NCBI GenBank assembly: GCA_014379785.1
Contig: JACMLD010000309.1
Coordinates: 1-10,742, forward strand
Length of the DNA stretch: 10,742 nt
Reading direction: 5' to 3'
Source: Chitinophagaceae bacterium
GTDB taxonomy: Bacteria; Bacteroidota; Bacteroidia; Chitinophagales; Chitinophagaceae
Both the position numbers and the translations under genes were made by a program. Numbering within the stretch: the stretch's first letter is position 1; the number at the start of each line of letters is the position of its first letter. Shown here piece after piece: positions 4,938-10,742 of this stretch. The notes under the pieces are model-generated. The model saw nothing but the letters and a program-made list of their open reading frames with translations, was not told where the DNA came from and made no database searches.

Positions 4938-7832
4938 TCACCCCATTTCCTCCTTCAAGTACCTCGCCGTATGTCCGCCTTTGAAACTGACCATCGCTTC
5001 CGGTTCGCCTTCAAATAAAATCTGACCGCCGCCATCGCCGCCCTCCGGACCCAGATCAATGATATGATCTGCAACCTTTATTACATCCAGGTTATGCTCG
5101 ATAACCAGCACGCTATTGCCACGATCCACCAGCTTATTCAACACATCCAGCAAATGCTGAATATCCTGAAAGTGCAATCCCGTAGTTGGTTCATCAAGAA
5201 TATAAAATGTCTTACCAGTATCTTTCTTTGACAACTCAGTAGCCAGTTTGATTCGCTGTGCCTCACCACCACTCACCGTCACAGCGCTTTGTCCCAGCGT
5301 AATATAACCCAGACCTACTTCCTGCAGCACCTTTATCCTCCGATACAGATAATGCACATTCTGAAAAAAATCAACCGCTTCATCCACCGTCATATCAAGT
5401 ACATCACTGATCGATTTTCCCTTGTACCTTATCTCCAGCGTTTCGCGATTGTACCTTTTGCCATTGCACTTTTCACAATGCACATAAACATCCGGCAGAA
5501 AATTCATTTCAATTACCCTCATTCCACCGCCTTCACATACTTCGCAGCGGCCACTTTTTACGTTGAAAGAAAAACGACCCGCATTATATCCCCTGATCTT
5601 TGCCTCCGGAATGGATGCAAACAAAGTGCGGATATCCGTAAAAAATCCGCAGTAGGTGGCAGGATTACTTCTGGGCGTTCGACCAATCGGTGACTGATCA
5701 ATCTCTATCACTTTATCAATATGCTCCAATCCCTTGATGGATTTATACGGCATCGGATTCGCCTTCGAATCATAGCAATGCTTGGATAGAATAGGATAGA
5801 GGGTTTCATTGATCAGGGTCGACTTCCCACTGCCGCTCACGCCCGTTACCAAAATCAGCTTGCCCAGCGGCAGGGTGATGTCCACATTTTTTAAATTATT
5901 CCCCTTCGCACCTTTCAGTTCAAGTTTCTTGCCATTTCCCTTTCTTCTTTCGGCGGGTACACCAATATTTTTTTGTCCGAACAAAAACTTGGATGTCTCA
6001 GAATTCGACTTAACGATATCTGCCGGCCGCCCCTGCGATACAATCTGCCCGCCATATTTTCCGGCCTTCGGTCCAATATCAATCAGGTGATCAGCCGCCA
6101 GCATAATGTCCTTGTCGTGCTCAACCACCAAAACGCTGTTGCCGATATTTCTCAGATTTTTCAGTGCATCGATCAGCCGTCGGTTGTCGCGCTGGTGCAA
6201 ACCGATAGAAGGTTCATCCAATATATACGTGATTCCCTGCAACTGTGAACCGATTTGCGTTGCCAGCCGGATGCGCTGACTCTCGCCACCACTGAGGGTT
6301 TTAGAAGGTCTGTTCATCGAAAGATAGGTCAAACCCACATCCAGCAGAAACTGAAGCCTTTCACGAATTTCTTTCAATACGTCTTTTGCAATGGCATTCT
6401 GTTTTGTACTGAGCCTTGACTCAATCCCTTCGAACCACACTCTCAGTTTATCGAGGTTCATATCGCTTAGTTCAGCAATGTTTTTTTCATCCACTTTAAA
6501 CCAAAGACTCTCTTTCTTCAACCTGGCACCGTTGCAGGTGGGACATGTTTTCAGTTCCATAAACGTCTCCACCCAGTCACGCAGATACTCGCTGGTGTTG
6601 GGAGAGGAAAACCAACGCTTGATCATCAGCACGATTCCTTCGTATTCTGTTTTATAGGCCAGTCCACCTGCGTCTTCTGAAATCGTCATATCCACCTCTG
6701 TACTGTCTTCTTCGGAAACCACTTCCTTTCCATATAAAAGCAGGTTCATTATTTTCTCCGGAAGATCTTTCACTGGTTTATCCAGCTTGAATTTATTTTT
6801 TCGCGCAAGTTCCTGTACCTGCTTGTACACAAACGCATCACGCGCTTCTCCGAGTGGCGCAATGGCACCTTCATCTATACTCAGCTTGTCGTCGGGAATT
6901 ATTTTTTCCATGCTCACCTGGTATACACTGCCGAGACCTTTGCAGGTGGGACATGCTCCGTATGGTGAATTGAATGAAAATGAATTGGGTGAAGGTTCTT
7001 CATAACTGATACCGGAATCTTCGCACATCAGTTGCTTACTGTACTGGATGGTTTTGTTCTCGTCATTCAGCAACAGAAACATGAGGTCCTTGCCCACCTG
7101 AAGGGCTTTCTGGATACTCTGACTGAGACGCACCTTCATATCCGCATTTACTGCCAGGCGATCAATGACAACTTCAATGTCATGGATTTTATATCTGTCC
7201 ACCTGCATTTTAGCCACCAGGTCTTTAACCTCTCCGTCGACCCGCACCTTCACAAAGCCTTTTTTTCGAATGTCTTCAAACAGTTCGCGATAGTGACCTT
7301 TTCGGCCGCGCACCAGAGGTGCAAGCACTGTTATCTTTTTATTTTTGTATTTGGTAAAAATATTTTCAACAATCTCTTCTTCGGAAAATTTGATCATCTG
7401 CCTTCCGGTATTGTAGCTGAAAGCATCCCCGATTCTTGCATACAGCAATCGCATGAAGTCATAGATCTCCGTTACCGTGCCCACTGTTGACCGGGGATTC
7501 TTATTGGTGGTTTTTTGTTCAATAGAGATAACAGGAGACAGTCCAGTGATTTTGTCTACGTCCGGCCTTTCCATGTCACCGATGAACTGGCGGGCATAAG
7601 CACTGAAACTTTCCATATATCTTCTCTGACCTTCATTATATATGGTGTCGAATGCCAGGGAGGACTTTCCGCTGCCGCTCACACCGGTGAATACCACCAG
7701 TTTGTTTTTGGGAATGCGGATATCAATATTCTTCAGGTTATGTTCTCTTGCCCCGTAAACTTCTATAAAATCGGTCGCTTCTGTATATTCTTCTGTTGCC
7801 AACTCTGTAACAGGCTGTTTTTTCTTCGCCAT
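4938..7832 (-). CDS. uvrA: excinuclease ABC subunit A (UvrA)
   Basis: The complete 964-residue UvrA is the damage-recognition ATPase of nucleotide excision repair. It dimerises, loads UvrB on damaged DNA and acts in the cytoplasm. Both ABC modules are intact. The first has Walker A GVSGSGKSS (50-58), signature LSGGE (513-517), Walker B ITYILDEP (534-541) and switch His572. The second has Walker A GVSGSGKST (664-672), signature VSGGE (853-857), Walker B FYILDEP (876-882) and His913. CPTC at 430-433 begins the conserved CxxCxGxRL block. The C-terminal zinc module has all four cysteines (C763, C766, C786, C789). The insertion-domain zinc module keeps C294 and C297 but shows only one cysteine, C270, where the first CxxC pair is expected. 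Length is near the usual 940-970. The start MAKKKQPV is preceded by an A/T-rich leader of about 20 nt behind a TAnnTTTG box. The gene is monocistronic here. Confidence 0.98.
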   Translation of the reverse strand: MAKKKQPVTELATEEYTEATDFIEVYGAREHNLKNIDIRIPKNKLVVFTGVSGSGKSSLAFDTIYNEGQRRYMESFSAYARQFIGDMERPDVDKITGLSPVISIEQKTTNKNPRSTVGTVTEIYDFMRLLYARIGDAFSYNTGRQMIKFSEEEIVENIFTKYKNKKITVLAPLVRGRKGHYRELFEDIRKKGFVKVRVDGEVKDLVAKMQVDRYKIHDIEVVIDRLAVNADMKVRLSQSIQKALQVGKDLMFLLLNDENKTIQYSKQLMCEDSGISYEEPSPNSFSFNSPYGACPTCKGLGSVYQVSMEKIIPDDKLSIDEGAIAPLGEARDAFVYKQVQELARKNKFKLDKPVKDLPEKIMNLLLYGKEVVSEEDSTEVDMTISEDAGGLAYKTEYEGIVLMIKRWFSSPNTSEYLRDWVETFMELKTCPTCNGARLKKESLWFKVDEKNIAELSDMNLDKLRVWFEGIESRLSTKQNAIAKDVLKEIRERLQFLLDVGLTYLSMNRPSKTLSGGESQRIRLATQIGSQLQGITYILDEPSIGLHQRDNRRLIDALKNLRNIGNSVLVVEHDKDIMLAADHLIDIGPKAGKYGGQIVSQGRPADIVKSNSETSKFLFGQKNIGVPAERRKGNGKKLELKGAKGNNLKNVDITLPLGKLILVTGVSGSGKSTLINETLYPILSKHCYDSKANPMPYKSIKGLEHIDKVIEIDQSPIGRTPRSNPATYCGFFTDIRTLFASIPEAKIRGYNAGRFSFNVKSGRCEVCEGGGMRVIEMNFLPDVYVHCEKCNGKRYNRETLEIRYKGKSISDVLDMTVDEAVDFFQNVHYLYRRIKVLQEVGLGYITLGQSAVTVSGGEAQRIKLATELSKKDTGKTFYILDEPTTGLHFQDIQHLLDVLNKLVDRGNSVLVIEHNLDVIKVADHIIDLGPEGGDGGGQILFEGEPEAMVSFKGGHTARYLKEEMG

Positions 7833-7857
7833 ACTTCGCTAAAAAATTTAGGAAATT

Positions 7858-7865
7858 CAAAGATA
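7858..7865 (-). promoter_or_regulatory. probable uvrA promoter, -7 element TATCTTTG
   Basis: On the minus strand, TATCTTTG matches the Bacteroidota -7 consensus TAnnTTTG exactly. It lies 25 bp before the uvrA start codon, giving a short leader of about 20 nt. No perfect TTTG is seen at the -33 position; the sequence there is CCATTTTC. Confidence 0.5.
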
Positions 7866-7908
7866 AAACAAAAAACAAGCGAAAATGGTTGGGAATTTCC
7901 TGTGTATT

Positions 7909-7922
7909 AAAATGCGCATTTT
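7909..7922. repeat. perfect 14-bp palindrome in the uvrA/OmpA-lipoprotein divergent region
   Basis: AAAATGCGCATTTT is a perfect palindrome. It lies 44 bp upstream of the uvrA -7 box and 117 bp before the start of the OmpA-like gene. A two-fold symmetric site in a divergent intergenic region is what a dimeric regulator would bind. No second copy was seen in the window, so its function is open. Confidence 0.4.
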
Positions 7923-8039
7923 GATGAATGCGAATTGTCATATAAATGTTAAATGCCCTTCGTATAGAGCTAATTGTGATGTGGTATAGTCTTTGAAAAG
8001 AGTGCGGTGGTAGCAAATTACTAAACTAAAAAAACCACT

Positions 8040-8711
8040 ATGATTACTTTAAAAAACTGTACAACCGCTATTCTTGCCGGCAGCATCCTGCTGATGAGTT
8101 GCAAGAATATGAATAAGACGCAGAAGGGTGCAGTAATTGGAACAGCAGGTGGCGCAGCCGTTGGTGGCGTCATTGGCAAGGCAGCCGGAAATACCGCAAT
8201 GGGCGCCATCATCGGAGCAGCCGTTGGCGGGGTAACCGGAGCCATTATCGGAAAGAAAATGGATAAACAGGCCAAAGAGATTGAAAATGGAGTGCCTGGA
8301 GCAGATGTTGAACGCGTAGGGGAAGGTATCGTTGTAGAATTTAAAGAGAAAATCCTCTTTGGATTCGACCAGTCAGTACTTTCAGGTTCTGCAGAGACAA
8401 ATCTTCACAATCTTGCTGATGTTTTAAAAAAGTATCCTGACACCGATATCGAGATCCAGGGCCATACTGACAGTAAAGGTACTCATGACTACAATATGTC
8501 ATTGTCTGACCGTCGTGCAGGTGCTGTATCAGCATTTTTAAGAGGTCAGGGAATCAGCAGCTCAAGAATCACAACGAAAGGATATGGTGAAACCGCTCCT
8601 GTAGCGACAAACGATACAGACGATGGACGCTCACAAAACCGCCGTGTTAACTTCCTGATCACTGCTAATGAAAAGATGAAAGCAGATGCAAAGAAAGAAT
8701 CAGGCAACTAA
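8040..8711 (+). CDS. OmpA-family lipoprotein with glycine-zipper segment
   Basis: The 223-residue precursor starts with a lipoprotein signal (ILAGSILLMSC, lipidation at Cys21). Residues 30-71 are a glycine-zipper region with small-residue repeats (GTAGGAAVGGVIGKAAGN, then GAIIGAAVGGVTGAIIG) that can pack in or on a membrane. Residues about 97-208 form an OmpA C-terminal domain: VVEFKEKILFGFDQS, IEIQGHTDSKGTHDYN, LSDRRAGAVSAFL and NRRVNFLI. Asp144 of GHTD and Arg158 of LSDRR are the positions that bind the diaminopimelate of peptidoglycan in this family. The role is most likely to link the outer membrane to the cell wall; the architecture resembles E. coli YiaD. The barrel gene begins 34 bp after the stop, so the two are probably one operon. 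A TAGTCTTTG at 7987-7995 is a weak promoter candidate without a matching -33 box. Confidence 0.93.
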   Translation: MITLKNCTTAILAGSILLMSCKNMNKTQKGAVIGTAGGAAVGGVIGKAAGNTAMGAIIGAAVGGVTGAIIGKKMDKQAKEIENGVPGADVERVGEGIVVEFKEKILFGFDQSVLSGSAETNLHNLADVLKKYPDTDIEIQGHTDSKGTHDYNMSLSDRRAGAVSAFLRGQGISSSRITTKGYGETAPVATNDTDDGRSQNRRVNFLITANEKMKADAKKESGN

Positions 8712-8745
8712 TTATTAATTAAAATCTCACCCAAAAAGAACTTTT

Positions 8746-9384
8746 ATGAAACAAAAACATTTTCTGCTGCTGATGATCGCTGTTGCATCGTCGGTAATCG
8801 CCTCTGCGCAGGCTACTAAGACAACTTTCGGACTTCGTGCCGGTGTGAATTTTCAAAATATCAACGGCCGCGATATCAATGACGACAAACTTGAAAACAG
8901 TCTTATTCCAGGTTTTCACGTTGGTGTAAATGCTGAAATTCCTGTAGCTACCGAGTTTTATTTCCAACCAGGAATTCTCTTCAGCACAAAAGGATCAAAA
9001 GGATACTATGCTGACGAAGATGCAAAAGTTATGACCAGTTATGTCGAGGTTCCGCTGAACTTTCTTTATAAAGGTGGACTCGGTGCCGGTAAAGTATTGC
9101 TTGGATTTGGACCATATGTAGCTTACGGGCTTGGTGGTAAAGTTAAAGACAGCAACACAGGCGACTATGATATCAAATTTAAAAATGACCCGCCGACTGT
9201 CACCAATGATGTTTATCTGAAACCATTCGATGCCGGTGCAAACTTTCTCGCCGGATACGAATTTTCAAATAAATTTTCTCTTCAGTTGAATGCACAGCTT
9301 GGATTGTTGGATTTCAACGCCTATGACAACGACGCCAAGTTGAAAAACACAGGCTTCGGCATCAGCGCCGGCTACAGATTCTAA
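8746..9384 (+). CDS. outer-membrane beta-barrel (porin family) protein
   Basis: The 212-residue product has a signal peptide (MKQKHFLLLMIAVASSVIASAQA). The mature part has the pattern of the small Bacteroidota outer-membrane barrels (outer membrane protein beta-barrel domain, OMP_b-brl_2). FGLRAGVNFQNING is the first strand and GFHVGVNAEIPVATEFYFQPGILFSTKGSKG is the typical second and third strand block. TSYVEVPLNFLYKG and VLLGFGPYVAYGLGGKV follow. The chain closes with FSLQLNAQLGLLDF and NTGFGISAGYRF, ending in the aromatic residue that outer-membrane insertion signals prefer. It should form an eight-strand barrel of unknown cargo or binding role. The short gap after the OmpA-like lipoprotein gene suggests co-transcription. 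No intrinsic terminator was found right after it; the next gene region begins with its own promoter 30 bp downstream. Confidence 0.9.
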   Translation: MKQKHFLLLMIAVASSVIASAQATKTTFGLRAGVNFQNINGRDINDDKLENSLIPGFHVGVNAEIPVATEFYFQPGILFSTKGSKGYYADEDAKVMTSYVEVPLNFLYKGGLGAGKVLLGFGPYVAYGLGGKVKDSNTGDYDIKFKNDPPTVTNDVYLKPFDAGANFLAGYEFSNKFSLQLNAQLGLLDFNAYDNDAKLKNTGFGISAGYRF

Positions 9385-9413
9385 AAAAATATCTGCGGTT
9401 TCGATTTCGTTAT

Positions 9414-9421
9414 TATATTTG
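9414..9421 (+). promoter_or_regulatory. probable promoter of the SAM-riboswitch transcript, -7 element TATATTTG
   Basis: TATATTTG fits TAnnTTTG exactly and lies 21 bp before the first base of the riboswitch P1 helix, so transcription would start near 9428. The -33 position has TCTG (9392-9395, 18 bp upstream) instead of TTTG. Confidence 0.6.
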
Positions 9422-9441
9422 CATCAGTTCTTACATTTATC

Positions 9442-9562
9442 GCTTATCAAGAAAGGCTGAGGGATATGGCCCGATGAAGCCTTGACAACCTGCTGACGTT
9501 ATACAATGTATAACCGATGCAAGGTGCCAATTCCAGCTCTGTGCAAACAGAGTAAGATAAGT
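9442..9562 (+). promoter_or_regulatory. SAM-I (S-box) riboswitch aptamer
   Basis: The conserved S-box core is readable in order. P1 is CTTATC (9443-9448) with GATAAG (9556-9561). It is followed by the GAGGGA-TATGGCCCGATGAAGCC block of P2 with its kink-turn and pseudoknot loop. Next comes ACAACC, then P3 with the TTATAC-AAT-GTATAA hairpin (9499-9513). Then comes GCAAGGTGCCAATTCC, whose GGTGC..AATTCC part is the most conserved stretch of the class, and P4 as CTCTGT-GCAA-ACAGAG (9537-9552). The class binds S-adenosylmethionine and usually switches methionine genes off when SAM is plentiful. It fits the downstream cystathionine gamma-synthase/lyase-type gene. Confidence 0.97.
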
Positions 9563-9620
9563 CAGAGTCATAGCTTCATCGATATTGACAAATAATATTA
9601 AAAAGCTCATCTGATTTATC
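9556..9620 (+). promoter_or_regulatory. antiterminator of the SAM riboswitch
   Basis: GATAAGTCAG (9556-9565) can pair with CTGATTTATC (9611-9620) over 10 bp, with one G-U pair. The left strand includes the whole 3' strand of P1. The right strand is the loop and inner stem of the terminator. The pairing therefore competes both with P1 and with the terminator, as expected of an S-box off-switch. Confidence 0.75.
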
Positions 9621-9635
9621 GGGTGAGCTTTTTTT
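9601..9635 (+). terminator. intrinsic terminator, expression platform of the SAM riboswitch
   Basis: AAAAGCTCA (9601-9609) pairs with TGAGCTTTT (9624-9632). Three more inner pairs (9610-9612 with 9621-9623, two of them G-U) continue the stem. A run of seven T ends at 9635. It lies 81 bp before the start codon of the regulated gene. Confidence 0.9.
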
Positions 9636-9671
9636 ATGCCCATCCGGTAATGCCTTTCAAGTAAGCGTTGG

Positions 9672-9719
9672 ATGAATATGTTTAATCAAATCATCATCAT
9701 CAAACTGTTTAACAAATGA
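9672..9719 (+). CDS. possible leader peptide ORF (15 codons)
   Basis: An ATG at 9672 opens a 15-codon frame encoding MNMFNQIIIIKLFNK. Its TGA (9717-9719) overlaps the start codon of the next gene as ATGA. It contains four ATC isoleucine codons in a row. The overlap would allow translational coupling. It may be a chance ORF: it is short, has no visible ribosome-binding site, and no comparison is available. Confidence 0.25.
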   Translation: MNMFNQIIIIKLFNK

Positions 9720-10742
9720 ACAACGCGACAACTCTTCTCCACAGTATTCCGGTTGACCCGGCCACCGGCTCAATCAGCGTCCCCATTTATCAGACTTCTA
9801 CATTCGTGCAGGAATCCCCGGGTGTTAACAAAGGATACGATTACGCAAGGTCGGGAAATCCTACCCGCGCTACCCTCGAGTCGCTGGTAGCAAAACTCGA
9901 AAACGGGGCAATCGGAGCAGCTTTCGGCAGCGGTCTGGCCGCCATTGATGCAGTCCTCAAACTGTTGAAAAGCGGCGATGAAATTGTGGCCGTTGACGAC
10001 ATCTACGGAGGCGCATTCAGACTCTTCACCCAGGTGTATGAACAATTTGGAATCACAGTAAAATATGTGGATGCTTCAGATGTTGAAAACGTATTCAACG
10101 CCGTATCAGAAAAAACAAAACTGATCTGGATAGAGACACCCACCAACCCTACTCTTAAAATAGCGGACATCGCTGCGATTGCAAAAATCGCCTCCTCGCA
10201 AAAATGTATACTTTGTGTGGACAATACTTTTGCTTCACCCGCCCTACAACAACCTCTTTCACTGGGAGCTGATCTTGTAGTACACAGCGCTACAAAATAT
10301 CTTGGCGGACACAGCGACCTGATAGCAGGCGTAGTGGTGGCGAGAGACAAGGCGCTCGGCGACAGAATTCGTTTTATTCAAAATGCCAGCGGCGCCATAC
10401 TCGGTCCTTTCGACAGCTGGCTGCTTATACGAGGAATAGAAACACTCTATCTTCGTGTGAAACAGCATTGCGCAAATGCTGCAAAAATTGCAGAATATCT
10501 GGCGGCGCATCCGGCTGTAGACAAAGTGTACTATCCCGGATTGCCCACACACCGTAACCATGATATCGCAAAGAAACAGTCGAGTGGCTTCGGTGGTGTT
10601 GTTTCATTTTCTCTGAAAAACGATACCATAGATGCTGCTGTGCAGGTGGTGACCGCTACCCATCTTTTTAAACTGGCGGAAAGCCTCGGGGGAGCTAAAA
10701 GCCTGGTATCGCATCCCGCACAAATGACCCATAAATCAATAC
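9716..10742 (+). CDS. metB: cystathionine gamma-synthase/gamma-lyase family PLP enzyme, 3' end missing
   Basis: The frame begins with ATG at 9716 (MNNATTLLHSIPVDPATG) and is open to the window end, giving 342 codons of an enzyme that is usually about 380-390 residues long. Family marks include PIYQTSTF, YDYARSGNPTRATLE, and GSGLAAIDAVL, where the PLP phosphate is held. They continue with DDIYGG, IETPTNP, VDNTFASP and the SATKYLGGHSD motif, in which Lys194 forms the Schiff base with PLP. The C-terminal part FKLAESLGGAKSLVSHPAQMTH is strongly like cystathionine gamma-lyase and gamma-synthase. The enzyme would make cystathionine from an activated homoserine and cysteine, or break it down. Gamma-synthase or a related sulfhydrylase is favoured because a SAM-I riboswitch with terminator lies in the leader, which points to methionine synthesis. 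The residues seen cannot separate synthase from lyase with certainty. Confidence 0.93.
   Translation, partial: MNNATTLLHSIPVDPATGSISVPIYQTSTFVQESPGVNKGYDYARSGNPTRATLESLVAKLENGAIGAAFGSGLAAIDAVLKLLKSGDEIVAVDDIYGGAFRLFTQVYEQFGITVKYVDASDVENVFNAVSEKTKLIWIETPTNPTLKIADIAAIAKIASSQKCILCVDNTFASPALQQPLSLGADLVVHSATKYLGGHSDLIAGVVVARDKALGDRIRFIQNASGAILGPFDSWLLIRGIETLYLRVKQHCANAAKIAEYLAAHPAVDKVYYPGLPTHRNHDIAKKQSSGFGGVVSFSLKNDTIDAAVQVVTATHLFKLAESLGGAKSLVSHPAQMTHKSI

Noticed and set aside
4628..4984. Overlapping ORFs on both strands (85 and 87 codons) between the lipoprotein gene and uvrA
   Set aside because: They are translations of the dispersed inverted repeat and the GAATGTG tract, overlap real gene ends, and have a low-complexity composition unlike a protein.
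5289..7910. Several plus-strand ORFs of 70-150 codons inside the uvrA region
   Set aside because: They are antisense to a complete, well-conserved uvrA frame and show no recognisable domain or start context.
9691..9701. TCATCATCATC microsatellite
   Set aside because: Too short to call a meaningful tandem repeat; it is explained as the ATC run of the possible leader ORF.

Overview
The window looks like chromosomal DNA of a Bacteroidota bacterium, most likely of the Chitinophaga/Sphingobacteria kind. Three things suggest this. Genes start after A-rich leaders without clear Shine-Dalgarno sequences. Two upstream regions carry exact TAnnTTTG elements, the -7 box of the Bacteroidota primary sigma factor. 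Several products are families typical of the phylum: a DUF6089/PorG-like outer-membrane barrel, a T9SS-tail-like small secreted protein, and an OmpA lipoprotein followed by a small porin-like barrel. No phage, IS element, CRISPR array or tRNA was seen.

Left part (1-4717, all plus strand): the 3' part of an M28 metallopeptidase with a C-terminal fibronectin III domain; an ElaA-type GNAT acetyltransferase; a DUF6089/PorG-like barrel; a small secreted beta-sandwich protein; a 382-bp intergenic region; an RDD membrane protein; and an unrecognised lipoprotein. The 382-bp region holds a 10-bp tandem repeat, a fragment of a dispersed inverted repeat, and a strongly foldable RNA (3331-3460). A textbook intrinsic terminator (3501-3539) follows that RNA, just before the RDD gene. 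This is the best candidate for something undescribed.

Middle (4718-8039): a 135-bp near-palindromic dispersed repeat and another (GAATGTGGG)n tract lie between the convergent ends of the lipoprotein gene and uvrA. The uvrA gene (minus strand, 964 aa) is complete. It has an exact TAnnTTTG box upstream and a perfect 14-bp palindrome in the divergent intergenic region.

Right part (8040-10742, plus strand): a probable two-gene cell-envelope operon (OmpA-like glycine-zipper lipoprotein, then an outer-membrane barrel). A complete SAM-I (S-box) riboswitch follows, with a readable expression platform: P1, a mutually exclusive 10-bp antiterminator, and a terminator. It controls a PLP-dependent cystathionine gamma-synthase/lyase-type gene that runs off the window. 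A possible 15-codon leader ORF rich in isoleucine overlaps the start of this gene as ATGA.

Most genes are ordinary housekeeping or envelope genes. The unusual content is in the intergenic DNA: the structured RNA and a composite repeat family (10-bp GAATGTG tandem tract joined to a GTCAT..CGA inverted-repeat element) that sits right after stop codons.
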